From IMG/VR virus record IMGVR_UViG_3300043411_001021, positions 1 to 52,155 of that record: a DNA stretch of 52,155 bases. One strand, written 5' to 3'. Below the pieces are notes generated by a model. That model was not told where the DNA came from. It worked only from the letters and a program-made list of their open reading frames with translations, and made no database searches. Origin of the DNA: a virus. Of this stretch, positions 15,353 to 22,212 are shown piece by piece; the stretch's first letter is position 1; each line of letters opens with the position of its first letter. The translations under genes were made by a program, and so were the position numbers.

Positions 15353-16118
15353 TTGTTGAATCTCCGTTCACATAATAACCTAAGTATTTTAACTCAGCTT
15401 CTTTTCGAGCAGTTACTGCGTCTTCATAAGTGTGGTATGTTTTGTGTAAAACTTCTTTTTTATTAATTTGTAATCTAGCTACCCATCGACCTTTCCCGCG
15501 ACAAGATGATTTATCCCAATACACTCCAGGTGTTTTATTATTATCTCTTCTATTAACAGCTTGCTCATTTTTTGTTGCCCACCTGCAATTAGCTTCCCAA
15601 CCCTCAGCAATACACTCAGAACAATGTCCACAACTATAATTCATATCATTATCTATACGATCTATAGAGTATTTAGAAGACGGTCTTTCTCCCATGTCAT
15701 TTTTCCAATTTGGAAATCCTTCAAGACCCAACCAATACTGACAAACTTTTATACCTCGTCCTCCCCAATTATCATAATTTGGGTTTGAGATACTATAGCA
15801 TCTTGACTTCATACATTTATAAGTCATATAAAGAGGATCTTTTTTTCTACCTTCATTCATGGCTATTTGCATAAAGTGAGGATCTCCAGATCTTTTCCAT
15901 CTACGATAGTGTATGCTACAAAAACCTTTTGGGAAAGACACTATACCTTTTCCGTTTGTTACACCACCATGTTTACAATTTTCTATAGAACATTGAGTAG
16001 GTGGTATATAATTTAATGAATCAATCTCACCACTTTTTCTTTTCTCTCGGTAATGTTTTTTACAATAGCCTTGCGCTACATGTTTTTCACTACACTTAGG
16101 TATTTCACAAATTCTCAT
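15342..16118 (-). CDS. HNH homing-type endonuclease with AP2 domain, second copy
   Basis: At 258 aa it is a longer relative of the enzyme at 11552-12136. It has two N-terminal Cys/His knuckles (CEIPKCSEKHVAQGYC; CSIENCKHGG ... GFCSIHY), YMTYKCMKSRC ... [16 protein letters not shown] ... CRWATKNEQ, and an AP2-like C-terminus (GRWVARLQINKKEVLHKTYHTYEDA). An extra Cys cluster (CGHCSEC) is inserted in the nuclease core. It lies directly after the DNA polymerase gene (one-base overlap), a usual landing place for homing enzymes. Confidence 0.88.
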   Translation of the reverse strand: MRICEIPKCSEKHVAQGYCKKHYREKRKSGEIDSLNYIPPTQCSIENCKHGGVTNGKGIVSFPKGFCSIHYRRWKRSGDPHFMQIAMNEGRKKDPLYMTYKCMKSRCYSISNPNYDNWGGRGIKVCQYWLGLEGFPNWKNDMGERPSSKYSIDRIDNDMNYSCGHCSECIAEGWEANCRWATKNEQAVNRRDNNKTPGVYWDKSSCRGKGRWVARLQINKKEVLHKTYHTYEDAVTARKEAELKYLGYYVNGDSTNEI

Positions 16119-17887
16119 TATTTACTATCCGCCCAATTATCAGCAAGCGTACCTGCTTCCACAGTTAATGGTACAGCGTATGTGTCACGATCAGTCATAA
16201 TTTCCATCATAGCATTTTGTATTTCAACTGCATCTTCTTTTGGAAGAGACATGACCAGCTCGTCGTGAATTGGTAAGTGTACGTATTTCATATAACCTGC
16301 AGCTTGTAACCGAATCATAGTTCTCTTTAACTCCTCTGCCGCTGTACCCTGAACCACGTGATTCCCCAGCTTAAATTCAGATCCTTGGTCTACAACAAAC
16401 TTTCGCCCCGATCTTAAACGTAACCAGGCCTCTCCATCACGAGTATAATTATCTTCCGCAGTTTTTATAATTTTCTTTGTAAACTTTCCAATCATTGGAA
16501 AAGTTTCCTCATAGGTATCATAAACAAGTTTGGCTTCATCGTAAGTAATTTTTGCAGTCTCACTAAATTTCTTAATTCCAGCTCCGTACACGCGTGAGAA
16601 TGACGCGTTCTTACCTATAGTCCTCTGTTCTTTTGTTATGCTTTCTGTATTGTAAATCCTCTTAGCTAAGTAACTATGTAAATCTACACCATCTTTAAAA
16701 AGATTTATCATTGTTGTGTCACCAGAAAGTGAAGCTACTATTCTTAATTCAATGGCCGAAAAGTCGATTGATTGAAATAAGCAGCCTTCATCTGGGATAA
16801 ATGCTCTTCTAACAATATCTCCTCTACTTAAAGTTTGTAATGCAGGTGCGACAATCGAACTTCTACCTGTGACTGCCTTACATGTATTAATACTTGCGTG
16901 AATTCTTCCCTCTCTACTTTGCTCAATGAAGTTTAAAAAATAAGTATTACTTAGTTTAACTGCTTTCTTATAATTATAAATAGTATTAATCAAAGGATGT
17001 GCATCTTTGAATCTTTCAATTGTTTCAATGTCAAAAGATAAGTTTCCTCCGGCAGTTCTTTTATCTAAAGGAACACCGTCTCTAACTAATATTTTTGTAA
17101 TTTGTTGTGCTGAACCAGGACTAACACCATACTCATTAAAAACATATTCTTTAACTTCGCTAGAATATTTTGTTAATTCATCATATTTTTGATTGCAATA
17201 ATCCAAATCAACACGAATACCCTTTAACTCCATATCAATAGCAATCATTAAAGTAGCCATTTCTAACTCATAAACTTCTTCATAACCTTCACTAACAACT
17301 CTAGGTGCATAGATTTCATATAACATCGCAGTTGCAATTGTATCTAAAATTCCGTAAAACCAATAAGCTTCAAATTCAATAGGTACTGTACCCCAAGTCC
17401 ATTTATTTTTCTTCATTGCTTCGTCTAGAGCTTTTTGTCCCACTACCATTCTAGGATCTACATGTTTAGCAATAAGAGGTTTTAAACCATGACTATGTAC
17501 ATCATGATTCATCAACCTACTCATTATCATTGTGTCATGTATTCGTTCTCTAGGAAGTCGCATACCAAGATTACGCTCTAAGAATTTAATATCAAAAGCA
17601 GCATTGTGAAAAACATAATCACCTTCATAAGTATTAAATACCTCGTGTACTATGCCTGACCATTTATCCCACTCAAAAGCAAAGCCAGCTTGAGTGTCCC
17701 CGAATTGCACTAGTCGTAATTTATCAGAAATAAAAGAAAGACCACTAGTCTCAGTATCAACAGCAAGAATTAATCTATCCTTACTTAACCATGTGAAGAA
17801 ATTTTGTAAGTCTGAATAACTTTCAACTAATGTAGTTTTTAAATCTGGTATTACATTAGTCAATGTGGTTTTTGTGGAAGATGTCAT
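16118..17887 (-). CDS. polA: DNA polymerase, family A, with 3'-5' exonuclease
   Basis: From ATG 17887 it has 589 aa. AAAGGA lies just upstream of this ATG, while the longer frame opens only with TTG. The exonuclease domain shows AVDTETSG (D44/E46), HNAAFDIKFLERN and YFGILDT-like metal motifs. The polymerase domain has motif A SIDFSAIELRIVASLSGD, motif B RTIGKNASFSRVYGAG and motif C LPIHDELVMSLP. There is no 5'-3' exonuclease domain, as usual for phage PolA. At the position equal to E. coli 762 it keeps Phe, as in many strictly lytic phages. This is the replicative polymerase of the phage. Confidence 0.95.
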   Translation of the reverse strand: MTSSTKTTLTNVIPDLKTTLVESYSDLQNFFTWLSKDRLILAVDTETSGLSFISDKLRLVQFGDTQAGFAFEWDKWSGIVHEVFNTYEGDYVFHNAAFDIKFLERNLGMRLPRERIHDTMIMSRLMNHDVHSHGLKPLIAKHVDPRMVVGQKALDEAMKKNKWTWGTVPIEFEAYWFYGILDTIATAMLYEIYAPRVVSEGYEEVYELEMATLMIAIDMELKGIRVDLDYCNQKYDELTKYSSEVKEYVFNEYGVSPGSAQQITKILVRDGVPLDKRTAGGNLSFDIETIERFKDAHPLINTIYNYKKAVKLSNTYFLNFIEQSREGRIHASINTCKAVTGRSSIVAPALQTLSRGDIVRRAFIPDEGCLFQSIDFSAIELRIVASLSGDTTMINLFKDGVDLHSYLAKRIYNTESITKEQRTIGKNASFSRVYGAGIKKFSETAKITYDEAKLVYDTYEETFPMIGKFTKKIIKTAEDNYTRDGEAWLRLRSGRKFVVDQGSEFKLGNHVVQGTAAEELKRTMIRLQAAGYMKYVHLPIHDELVMSLPKEDAVEIQNAMMEIMTDRDTYAVPLTVEAGTLADNWADSK

Positions 17888-18215
17888 AGAGTCCTTTGTC
17901 GTTATCAGCAGCAGCAGCAAGAGCGTCTTCTGCGGTATGTGTTAAGTATATATTTCCTTCTCTGTTTTTAAATTTGAGGGCATCTAAAACACCTGAAGGG
18001 GTGGTTGCTTCAATAATATTTGTTTTCTGTTTTTCAGAAGGTATTTTGGATTTACCATAAATTACGATCACGTATTTACCACCAACTGTGCGATAAATTT
18101 CATATTCAGTCCAACGATCTTGTGATGCACTACGTCTTGAACTTGTTGTTGATAATATATCCCCCTCAAACGTAGTTGAAGATCGTCCTTTAAAAATTTC
18201 GTATTCTTGAGTCAT
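17856..18215 (-). CDS. Hypothetical protein (119 aa), possibly EXLDI-like
   Basis: The region EIFKGRSSTTFEGDILS ... DRWTEYEIYRTVGGKYVIVIYGKS has the pattern of the C-terminal part of actinobacterial 'EXLDI' proteins, a family of unknown function. I hold this only loosely. A helical C-terminus follows. It overlaps the polymerase start by 32 bases, so the two are translationally coupled. Confidence 0.55.
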   Translation of the reverse strand: MTQEYEIFKGRSSTTFEGDILSTTSSRRSASQDRWTEYEIYRTVGGKYVIVIYGKSKIPSEKQKTNIIEATTPSGVLDALKFKNREGNIYLTHTAEDALAAAADNDKGLYDIFHKNHID

Positions 18216-18239
18216 TTTTTCCTATTTCTTATTTTTATT

Positions 18240-19298
18240 TTATTTAAATATTTTACCATCAAAAAACGCTGTACCGTTCTTGAAAGGTATATTTTCTAAA
18301 AAGAACATATCTTTATTAGAATATACCACAGAAATACCTTGTTGCCAGTTCTGATAGTATGTAGATGGGACACCTTCAGCGTTAGTGGAGCTGTGTACCC
18401 CTGGGACAGAGTTATCTACACGTGCTAAAGTACCTGGTGAGTGTGCCATATCCGTCACAGGACCTTTTGCTGTGTGTTTGGTACAATACGATGTCTCAAT
18501 TCTATGTATGTGCCCAAAAATAGTACTGTAGTGGTTCTCTTTGGCTAGTGCAGAGGCTGTTTTACCTGCTGCTTTTACAACATGACCATGTATGCAGGCT
18601 AAATCTTTATTAATCCAATACCAACCCATAGGGTATTGATCAATATGCTCAATACCTAATTCCTTAAATCTTAATAAGTTTTGTATTGAAAACACAGGTG
18701 TTTTTCCATCAGAACCATTATCTGCTACGTGGATACTAGCCGCAGACCCCGCATTGTCCTCTATATAGCGTTTTAAGCGAATGTCATGGTTTCCATTAAT
18801 AAATACCACTTTTTTGCTTAGAGCACTGTAGACGGCCAATTCTTGGTATGTACGGTCTATTGCAGGTTGTACTGTATCTGTAAAGCCTGGCTCTTGTCTG
18901 TATTTACCGTAGGGGGCTAAATCTAAAACATCACCTAAAAATATAGTCTCATCAGGTCTTAGGTACTCACCAATTAAACGAGCTAGACGTAATGCTCCCT
19001 CATCGTGGAATGGTTCTAGCGTTTTTCCAACTTTTCGATAACCAAATTGTGGGTCTGGGAGAATTAAACTTACTTTTAATTTATTTTTCGAGGGTCGGGT
19101 AGCAGGGACCCTGACAGTGACAGGTTGCGCGACACGTACTGTGGGCCACAATTCTCCGTTTTTCTGTCGATATTTCGATTGGGCCTTTGTTTTCTTGCTT
19201 AAAAAGTCTTTTCGACAATCTTCTGTACAATATTTTGAGTTCCATGATCCCTTCTCATATCTAGTTTCGCATTGTCTACATGTACTCTTAACAGTCAT
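18240..19298 (-). CDS. Calcineurin-like metallophosphoesterase with N-terminal zinc knuckle
   Basis: The phosphoesterase domain shows LPDPQFG (D-x-Q variant of D-x-H), FLGDVLDL, INGNHDIRLK, CIHGH and IFGHIHRIE, the five metal-binding blocks in order. The first 30 residues carry CRQCETRYEKGSWNSKYCTEDCR, a C-x2-C ... C-x3-C zinc knuckle that may hold nucleic acid. At 352 aa it is the first gene of the leftward replication operon. In phages such enzymes may hydrolyse phosphodiesters of nucleic acids or nucleotides. The substrate is not readable here. Confidence 0.82.
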   Translation of the reverse strand: MTVKSTCRQCETRYEKGSWNSKYCTEDCRKDFLSKKTKAQSKYRQKNGELWPTVRVAQPVTVRVPATRPSKNKLKVSLILPDPQFGYRKVGKTLEPFHDEGALRLARLIGEYLRPDETIFLGDVLDLAPYGKYRQEPGFTDTVQPAIDRTYQELAVYSALSKKVVFINGNHDIRLKRYIEDNAGSAASIHVADNGSDGKTPVFSIQNLLRFKELGIEHIDQYPMGWYWINKDLACIHGHVVKAAGKTASALAKENHYSTIFGHIHRIETSYCTKHTAKGPVTDMAHSPGTLARVDNSVPGVHSSTNAEGVPSTYYQNWQQGISVVYSNKDMFFLENIPFKNGTAFFDGKIFK

Positions 19299-19329
19299 AT
19301 TTTACATACTCTCGTCTTATTTTAAAATA

Positions 19330-19358
19330 ATATTAGCACAAATGAGCAGGGTAAACAA
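19330..19358 (-). promoter_or_regulatory. Leftward promoter of the replication operon
   Basis: On the minus strand: TTGTTT (19358-19353), a 17-base spacer and TAATAT (19335-19330). Predicted +1 is about 19323, 25 bases before the ATG at 19298. No other convincing leftward promoter was seen before 9892, so it may drive about 9.4 kb. Confidence 0.6.
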
Positions 19359-19475
19359 GTCATTGTGTATACAAATTTTAATTTTACAGCTTAAAGTATG
19401 CTACAGTATATCCTCATATGTTTCTAACATACATAAATTTCGATATTGTTTCGAGGTTTCCCGCATAAATAAATC

Positions 19476-19511
19476 GGCAGGAATCTCTCGTCCCCACGTT
19501 TAATTCCTGCC
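19476..19511 (+). promoter_or_regulatory. Leader hairpin upstream of the Rpf-like gene
   Basis: A perfect 9-base stem (GGCAGGAAT, 19476-19484, against ATTCCTGCC, 19503-19511) with an 18-base loop containing TCTCGTCCCCACG. It is followed by TGCTTTTC and then the GGAGG ribosome-binding site of the gene at 19534. Host rpf genes in Actinobacteria are known to carry c-di-AMP riboswitches. I could not match the conserved blocks of that riboswitch here, so only a structured leader is claimed. Confidence 0.5.
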
Positions 19512-19533
19512 TGCTTTTCTGGAGGATCAGCTA

Positions 19534-20067
19534 ATGAGAATAGTACCACAAAATATACACGTAAGAAGATTTTTGATAGGATTACTTTTAGTAATTTTAG
19601 CTTTTGCATTATTAGAAATTTTCAACATAAGCGCAGACGCTGTAACAAGTAAAAATAACACAAAGACTGAAAGTGGTTTAAGCGTTATGGAGCAGGCTAA
19701 AAAGAAGTTCACACCTCCCACAACAACCACGACCACTACAACCTTACCCCCCACAACCACAACGAAAATAAAACCTTACATAGCACCTACGACAACAAAA
19801 CCTTATGTCGCACCGCCCACATCAGTAGGTGACGAAATATACATGAGACTGTCCGCGTGTGAATCAGGTAACCCTACTTACAACGGACCATCTGGATATG
19901 ATGGCGCATTTCAATTCTCACCAGCAACGTGGAGATCAATGAACACTGGATACGCGTTTGCTTATGAGGCACCGTTTGAAGTTCAACTTGACGCTGCAAA
20001 AAGACTTATTGCTCGTAGTGGTTGGGGTCAGTTCCCGAGTTGCGCTCGACAGTTAGGTATGTTATAG
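19534..20067 (+). CDS. Membrane-anchored Rpf-like transglycosylase
   Basis: The layout is a short basic N-terminus, one membrane span (about 12-31), a Thr/Pro-rich linker (about 60-96) and a C-terminal Rpf-like lysozyme-fold domain. The domain starts RLSACESG, with the likely catalytic Glu110, has YDGAFQFSPATW, and ends GQFPSCARQ, whose Cys probably pairs with C109. Rpf proteins cleave glycan strands of actinobacterial peptidoglycan. Here it would sit on the outside of the membrane, for lysis, wall remodelling or reactivation of dormant hosts. At 177 aa with one catalytic domain it is compact. It is the best host clue in the window. It stands alone, with its own leader hairpin and terminator. 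Confidence 0.85.
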   Translation: MRIVPQNIHVRRFLIGLLLVILAFALLEIFNISADAVTSKNNTKTESGLSVMEQAKKKFTPPTTTTTTTTLPPTTTTKIKPYIAPTTTKPYVAPPTSVGDEIYMRLSACESGNPTYNGPSGYDGAFQFSPATWRSMNTGYAFAYEAPFEVQLDAAKRLIARSGWGQFPSCARQLGML

Positions 20068-20114
20068 TACTTAAATCCGCTTATTGGTTTCCGATAAATG
20101 GTGCGTGACAATGG

Positions 20115-20141
20115 AAAGAACTCCTTCGGGGGTTCTTTTTT
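20115..20141 (+). terminator. Rho-independent terminator after the Rpf-like gene
   Basis: Stem AAAGAACTCC (20115-20124), TTCG tetraloop, GGGGTTCTTT (20129-20138), with one G-T pair, then Ts. An extended -10 promoter begins 2 bases after it. Confidence 0.88.
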
Positions 20142-20142
20142 A

Positions 20143-20151
20143 TGTTATAAT
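20143..20151 (+). promoter_or_regulatory. Extended -10 promoter for the tRNA-Glu unit
   Basis: TGTTATAAT: perfect -10 with the TG extension and no recognisable -35. Predicted +1 is about 20158, giving a transcript that runs through 80 structured bases into tRNA-Glu. Confidence 0.6.
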
Positions 20152-20157
20152 ACACAC

Positions 20158-20236
20158 AGGGGTGGGTCGCTTAGTGAAAGTCTAAGCCATCGGTAATTCA
20201 TTACTGACGTAGCTCAGGATGGAGTGCCCCAAGAAT
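20158..20236 (+). ncRNA. Unidentified structured RNA 5' of tRNA-Glu
   Basis: The segment begins with a G run (about 20160-20163) and ends with CCCC (about 20227-20230). Inside are two clear hairpins: GCTTAG/CTAAGC (6 base pairs, loop of 7) and CGGTAA/TTACTG (loop TTCA). A weaker GCTC/GAGT hairpin follows. The layout is cloverleaf-like but lacks a T-arm consensus and a usable anticodon loop, so it is not a normal tRNA. It could be a tRNA relic, a tRNA-like decoy or a processing leader. Confidence 0.4.
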
Positions 20237-20308
20237 ATCACTATAGGACAATGGTTAGTCCGCTTGGTTTTCATCCAGGAAATCAGAGTTCGATTCTCTG
20301 TAGTGATA
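20237..20308 (+). tRNA. tRNA-Glu (anticodon UUC)
   Basis: A complete 72-base cloverleaf. Acceptor ATCACTA/TAGTGAT, D stem GGAC/GTCC, anticodon stem CTTGG/CCAGG with loop TTTTCAT (anticodon TTC), T arm CAGAG-TTCGATT-CTCTG, discriminator A. No CCA is encoded. Confidence 0.93.
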
Positions 20309-20314
20309 CTAGTG

Positions 20315-20323
20315 TGGTATAAT
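20315..20323 (+). promoter_or_regulatory. Extended -10 promoter between tRNA-Glu and tRNA-Cys
   Basis: TGGTATAAT directly after tRNA-Glu, with no clear -35. Predicted +1 is about 20330. The following 130 bases hold a possible hairpin set (ACGG ... CCGT around 20333-20375, with CTAC/GTAG inside) and then tRNA-Cys and tRNA-Pro. Confidence 0.55.
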
Positions 20324-20458
20324 ATATACCCACGGTGAGAAACCTACGCCTTAAGTAAGTAGTTAGTATTGCCGTACTTTTTAAAAAAGAAAGGCTATAT
20401 CGTGAATACATACTCAAGCCCTTCCATCTGTTGTTACCCCTTGCCCAGTTATTAATAC

Positions 20459-20533
20459 GCACACTTGGTGAAGTGGTAACACAATGATCTGCAAAATCAT
20501 TATGCATCGGTTCGATTCCGATAGTGTGCTCCA
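20459..20533 (+). tRNA. tRNA-Cys (anticodon GCA)
   Basis: Acceptor GCACACT/AGTGTGC, D arm GTG...CAC, anticodon stem ATGAT/ATCAT with loop CTGCAAA (anticodon GCA), T arm ATCGG-TTCGATT-CCGAT, discriminator T, encoded CCA at 20531-20533. The next tRNA starts at the very next base. Confidence 0.95.
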
Positions 20534-20607
20534 CTGGATATAGCTCAATTTGGTAGAGTACTCGGTTTGGAACCGAGGGGTTGTAAGTTCAAATCTTGCT
20601 ATCCAGA
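20534..20607 (+). tRNA. tRNA-Pro (anticodon UGG)
   Basis: Acceptor CTGGATA/TATCCAG, D arm GCTC...GAGT, anticodon stem CTCGG/CCGAG with loop TTTGGAA (anticodon TGG), T arm GTAAG-TTCAAAT-CTTGC, discriminator A. No encoded CCA, unlike the adjoining tRNA-Cys. With a zero-base gap, both ends must be made by processing of one precursor. Confidence 0.94.
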
Positions 20608-20637
20608 CTAAAACTTTCTTTAATATAAAAAATAAAC

Positions 20638-20643
20638 TATACT
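20638..20643 (+). promoter_or_regulatory. -10 element for a leaderless GTG start
   Basis: TATACT ends 6 bases before the GTG at 20650, which therefore falls at the expected +1. No SD is present upstream of this GTG. The -35 region (20615-20620) is poor. Confidence 0.45.
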
Positions 20644-20649
20644 TATTAT

Positions 20650-21339
20650 GTGAATAGTCCTAAAATTGTAGTGTCCACAGGGTGGCGTTTTGAACCTGAA
20701 TATATGTTGGAAGATTGGAAAACCAACACCTCATGGTTCGATGGGCAGATTATTTATGATGATAGAGAGCGTGATTCTGCGGATCGTTGGATAGATGAGT
20801 CATTTTTATATACTGAATTGAGAAGAATGGCTTTAGAGCAAGGTGCGGACTGGATAGCTCATATTTCAATAGATGAACGCCTTGACCTTAATGCAGAAAC
20901 AATAATTCGTGAGAGAATAAATTATTTAAAAAGAACTACTTTACGACTACCTGTAAAAGAACTTTACACACCTACATCATATAGAGACAATAAAGGTTTT
21001 TGGCAACATGAAGAATCTCGGATATATCCATTATTAGAAGATAATGTCTATAGTGATGTACCTTTCCATAACCCAATTGCGCCCTTAAGAGAACATGACC
21101 GTTTCATGCAATTGATGTCTATCCCTGTGAATATTTACCACCAAAAAATGATTGAACCATCTAGCAGAGAGAATCGTGTTAAAATATATAATGAAGTTGA
21201 CCCAACTGCTTCTCTCACAGTGCTAAATGAATATGAGTATTTAACCAACGAAGACAATATTATTTTAAAAGAAATTGAAAAACCATACGGATATATTCCA
21301 CCTTATAGGACATTTAAATACGAGACAGGGACACAATAA
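20650..21339 (+). CDS. Glycosyltransferase-like protein (GT-A type)
   Basis: The 229-aa protein starts PKIVVSTGWRFEPEYMLEDWKTNTSWFDG and has an ADWIAHISIDERLDL segment. This fits phage GT-A-like glycosyltransferases, where an acidic motif binds the metal and nucleotide sugar. It lacks a full canonical DxD, so the activity is uncertain. It heads the glycan cassette of 20650-24084. A short gene at 22024 repeats the pattern of its N-terminus. The GTG start looks leaderless. Confidence 0.65.
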   Translation: MNSPKIVVSTGWRFEPEYMLEDWKTNTSWFDGQIIYDDRERDSADRWIDESFLYTELRRMALEQGADWIAHISIDERLDLNAETIIRERINYLKRTTLRLPVKELYTPTSYRDNKGFWQHEESRIYPLLEDNVYSDVPFHNPIAPLREHDRFMQLMSIPVNIYHQKMIEPSSRENRVKIYNEVDPTASLTVLNEYEYLTNEDNIILKEIEKPYGYIPPYRTFKYETGTQ

Positions 21340-21340
21340 A

Positions 21341-22027
21341 TTGAAAGATTTAAACGATCAAATTTCAAACTACACAGACTTTAACTCATGGCTTATTAAA
21401 AAACGATATGAGCATCTCTCTAGATATTTTAGAGGAGATACTTGCTTAGAAATGGGATGTGCAGATGGTTCTGGTACTGTTATCTTAAATAATTATTTTA
21501 AAGATTTAACAACAGTAGATGGAAGCTCTACTGCAATATATGAAGTTGGTAAACTGCTTCCTAAGATTAAAAGACATTTCTCAAGTTATGAAACAATGAA
21601 ATTTAACACTAAGTTTGACACAATTGTTCTGGCGCATGTGTTAGAACATGTTGATAACCCACAAACTGTCTTAAAAAAAGCTAAAGAACATCTTGCACCT
21701 GGTGGAGTTTTAATTGTCGATGTTCCTAATGCAGATAGTCTACATAGACAGGCTGGTGTTGAACTACATTTATTAGATCGTATAACAGATTTAAATGAAA
21801 CAGATATCTCAATAGGACATAAACGAGTTTATACGCAACACACTTTTTATGATGAGCTTCGTGAATTGAACATGATTATCTCTACCTTCGGGGGTATGTT
21901 TATAAAAGTAGTTTCAAATAAACAAACTGAAGAATTATTTAGTGAAGAACAACTAGATGCTTTTTTTCAAGTAGGTGTTAATAATCCACACGTAGCTGCT
22001 GAAATCTACGGAGTCTTAGAAAAATGA
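21341..22027 (+). CDS. SAM-dependent methyltransferase (class I)
   Basis: YFRGDTCLEMGCADGSGTVIL is motif I (the AdoMet-binding Gly loop), TTVDGSSTAI the acidic strand, and FDTIVLAHVLEHVDNP ... LAPGGVLIVDVPN the post-I region of the class I Rossmann fold. I take the TTG at 21341, which follows the upstream stop by one base. The longer frame from 21275 would overlap the upstream gene by 65 bases. It gives 228 aa after the start. In this setting it probably methylates a sugar or a small glycan intermediate (inference). Confidence 0.8.
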   Translation: MKDLNDQISNYTDFNSWLIKKRYEHLSRYFRGDTCLEMGCADGSGTVILNNYFKDLTTVDGSSTAIYEVGKLLPKIKRHFSSYETMKFNTKFDTIVLAHVLEHVDNPQTVLKKAKEHLAPGGVLIVDVPNADSLHRQAGVELHLLDRITDLNETDISIGHKRVYTQHTFYDELRELNMIISTFGGMFIKVVSNKQTEELFSEEQLDAFFQVGVNNPHVAAEIYGVLEK

Positions 22028-22212
22028 AAATAGTCGCAGCATTTTCTAAAAGATACGAACCAGAATATCTTGTTGATGAACTTCGAGAAAATTTAGCGTG
22101 GTGTGATGATATTATTGTTCGTAATCCATCACTTGACTGGATACCAGTAGGTGCAGACTATTATATAAATTCTTTAGAAGAACTCCCAGAACTATTAGAA
22201 AGTATAAAATGA
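22024..22212 (+). CDS. Truncated paralogue of the glycosyltransferase-like protein
   Basis: Only 62 aa. Its first 35 residues (KIVAAFSKRYEPEYLVDELRENLAWCDD ...) follow the same pattern as the N-terminus of the protein at 20650 (KIVVSTGWRFEPEYMLEDWKTNTSWFDG), with identical R-[FY]-E-P-E-Y. The remainder is short and different. It overlaps both neighbours by 4 bases (ATGA at each end), so it is translated in the cassette. It may be a remnant of a duplicated transferase or a small partner protein. Confidence 0.65.
   Translation: MKIVAAFSKRYEPEYLVDELRENLAWCDDIIVRNPSLDWIPVGADYYINSLEELPELLESIK

Noticed and set aside
19380-19533. A c-di-AMP riboswitch ahead of the Rpf-like gene
   Set aside because: Tempting because host rpf genes have them, but the conserved sequence blocks are not visible. 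Only the hairpin can be supported.
20158-20236. A fourth tRNA gene
   Set aside because: The GTAGCTCAG stretch looks like a D-arm, but no TTCRA T-arm follows and no 5+7+5 anticodon arm pairs, so I list it only as an unidentified structured RNA.
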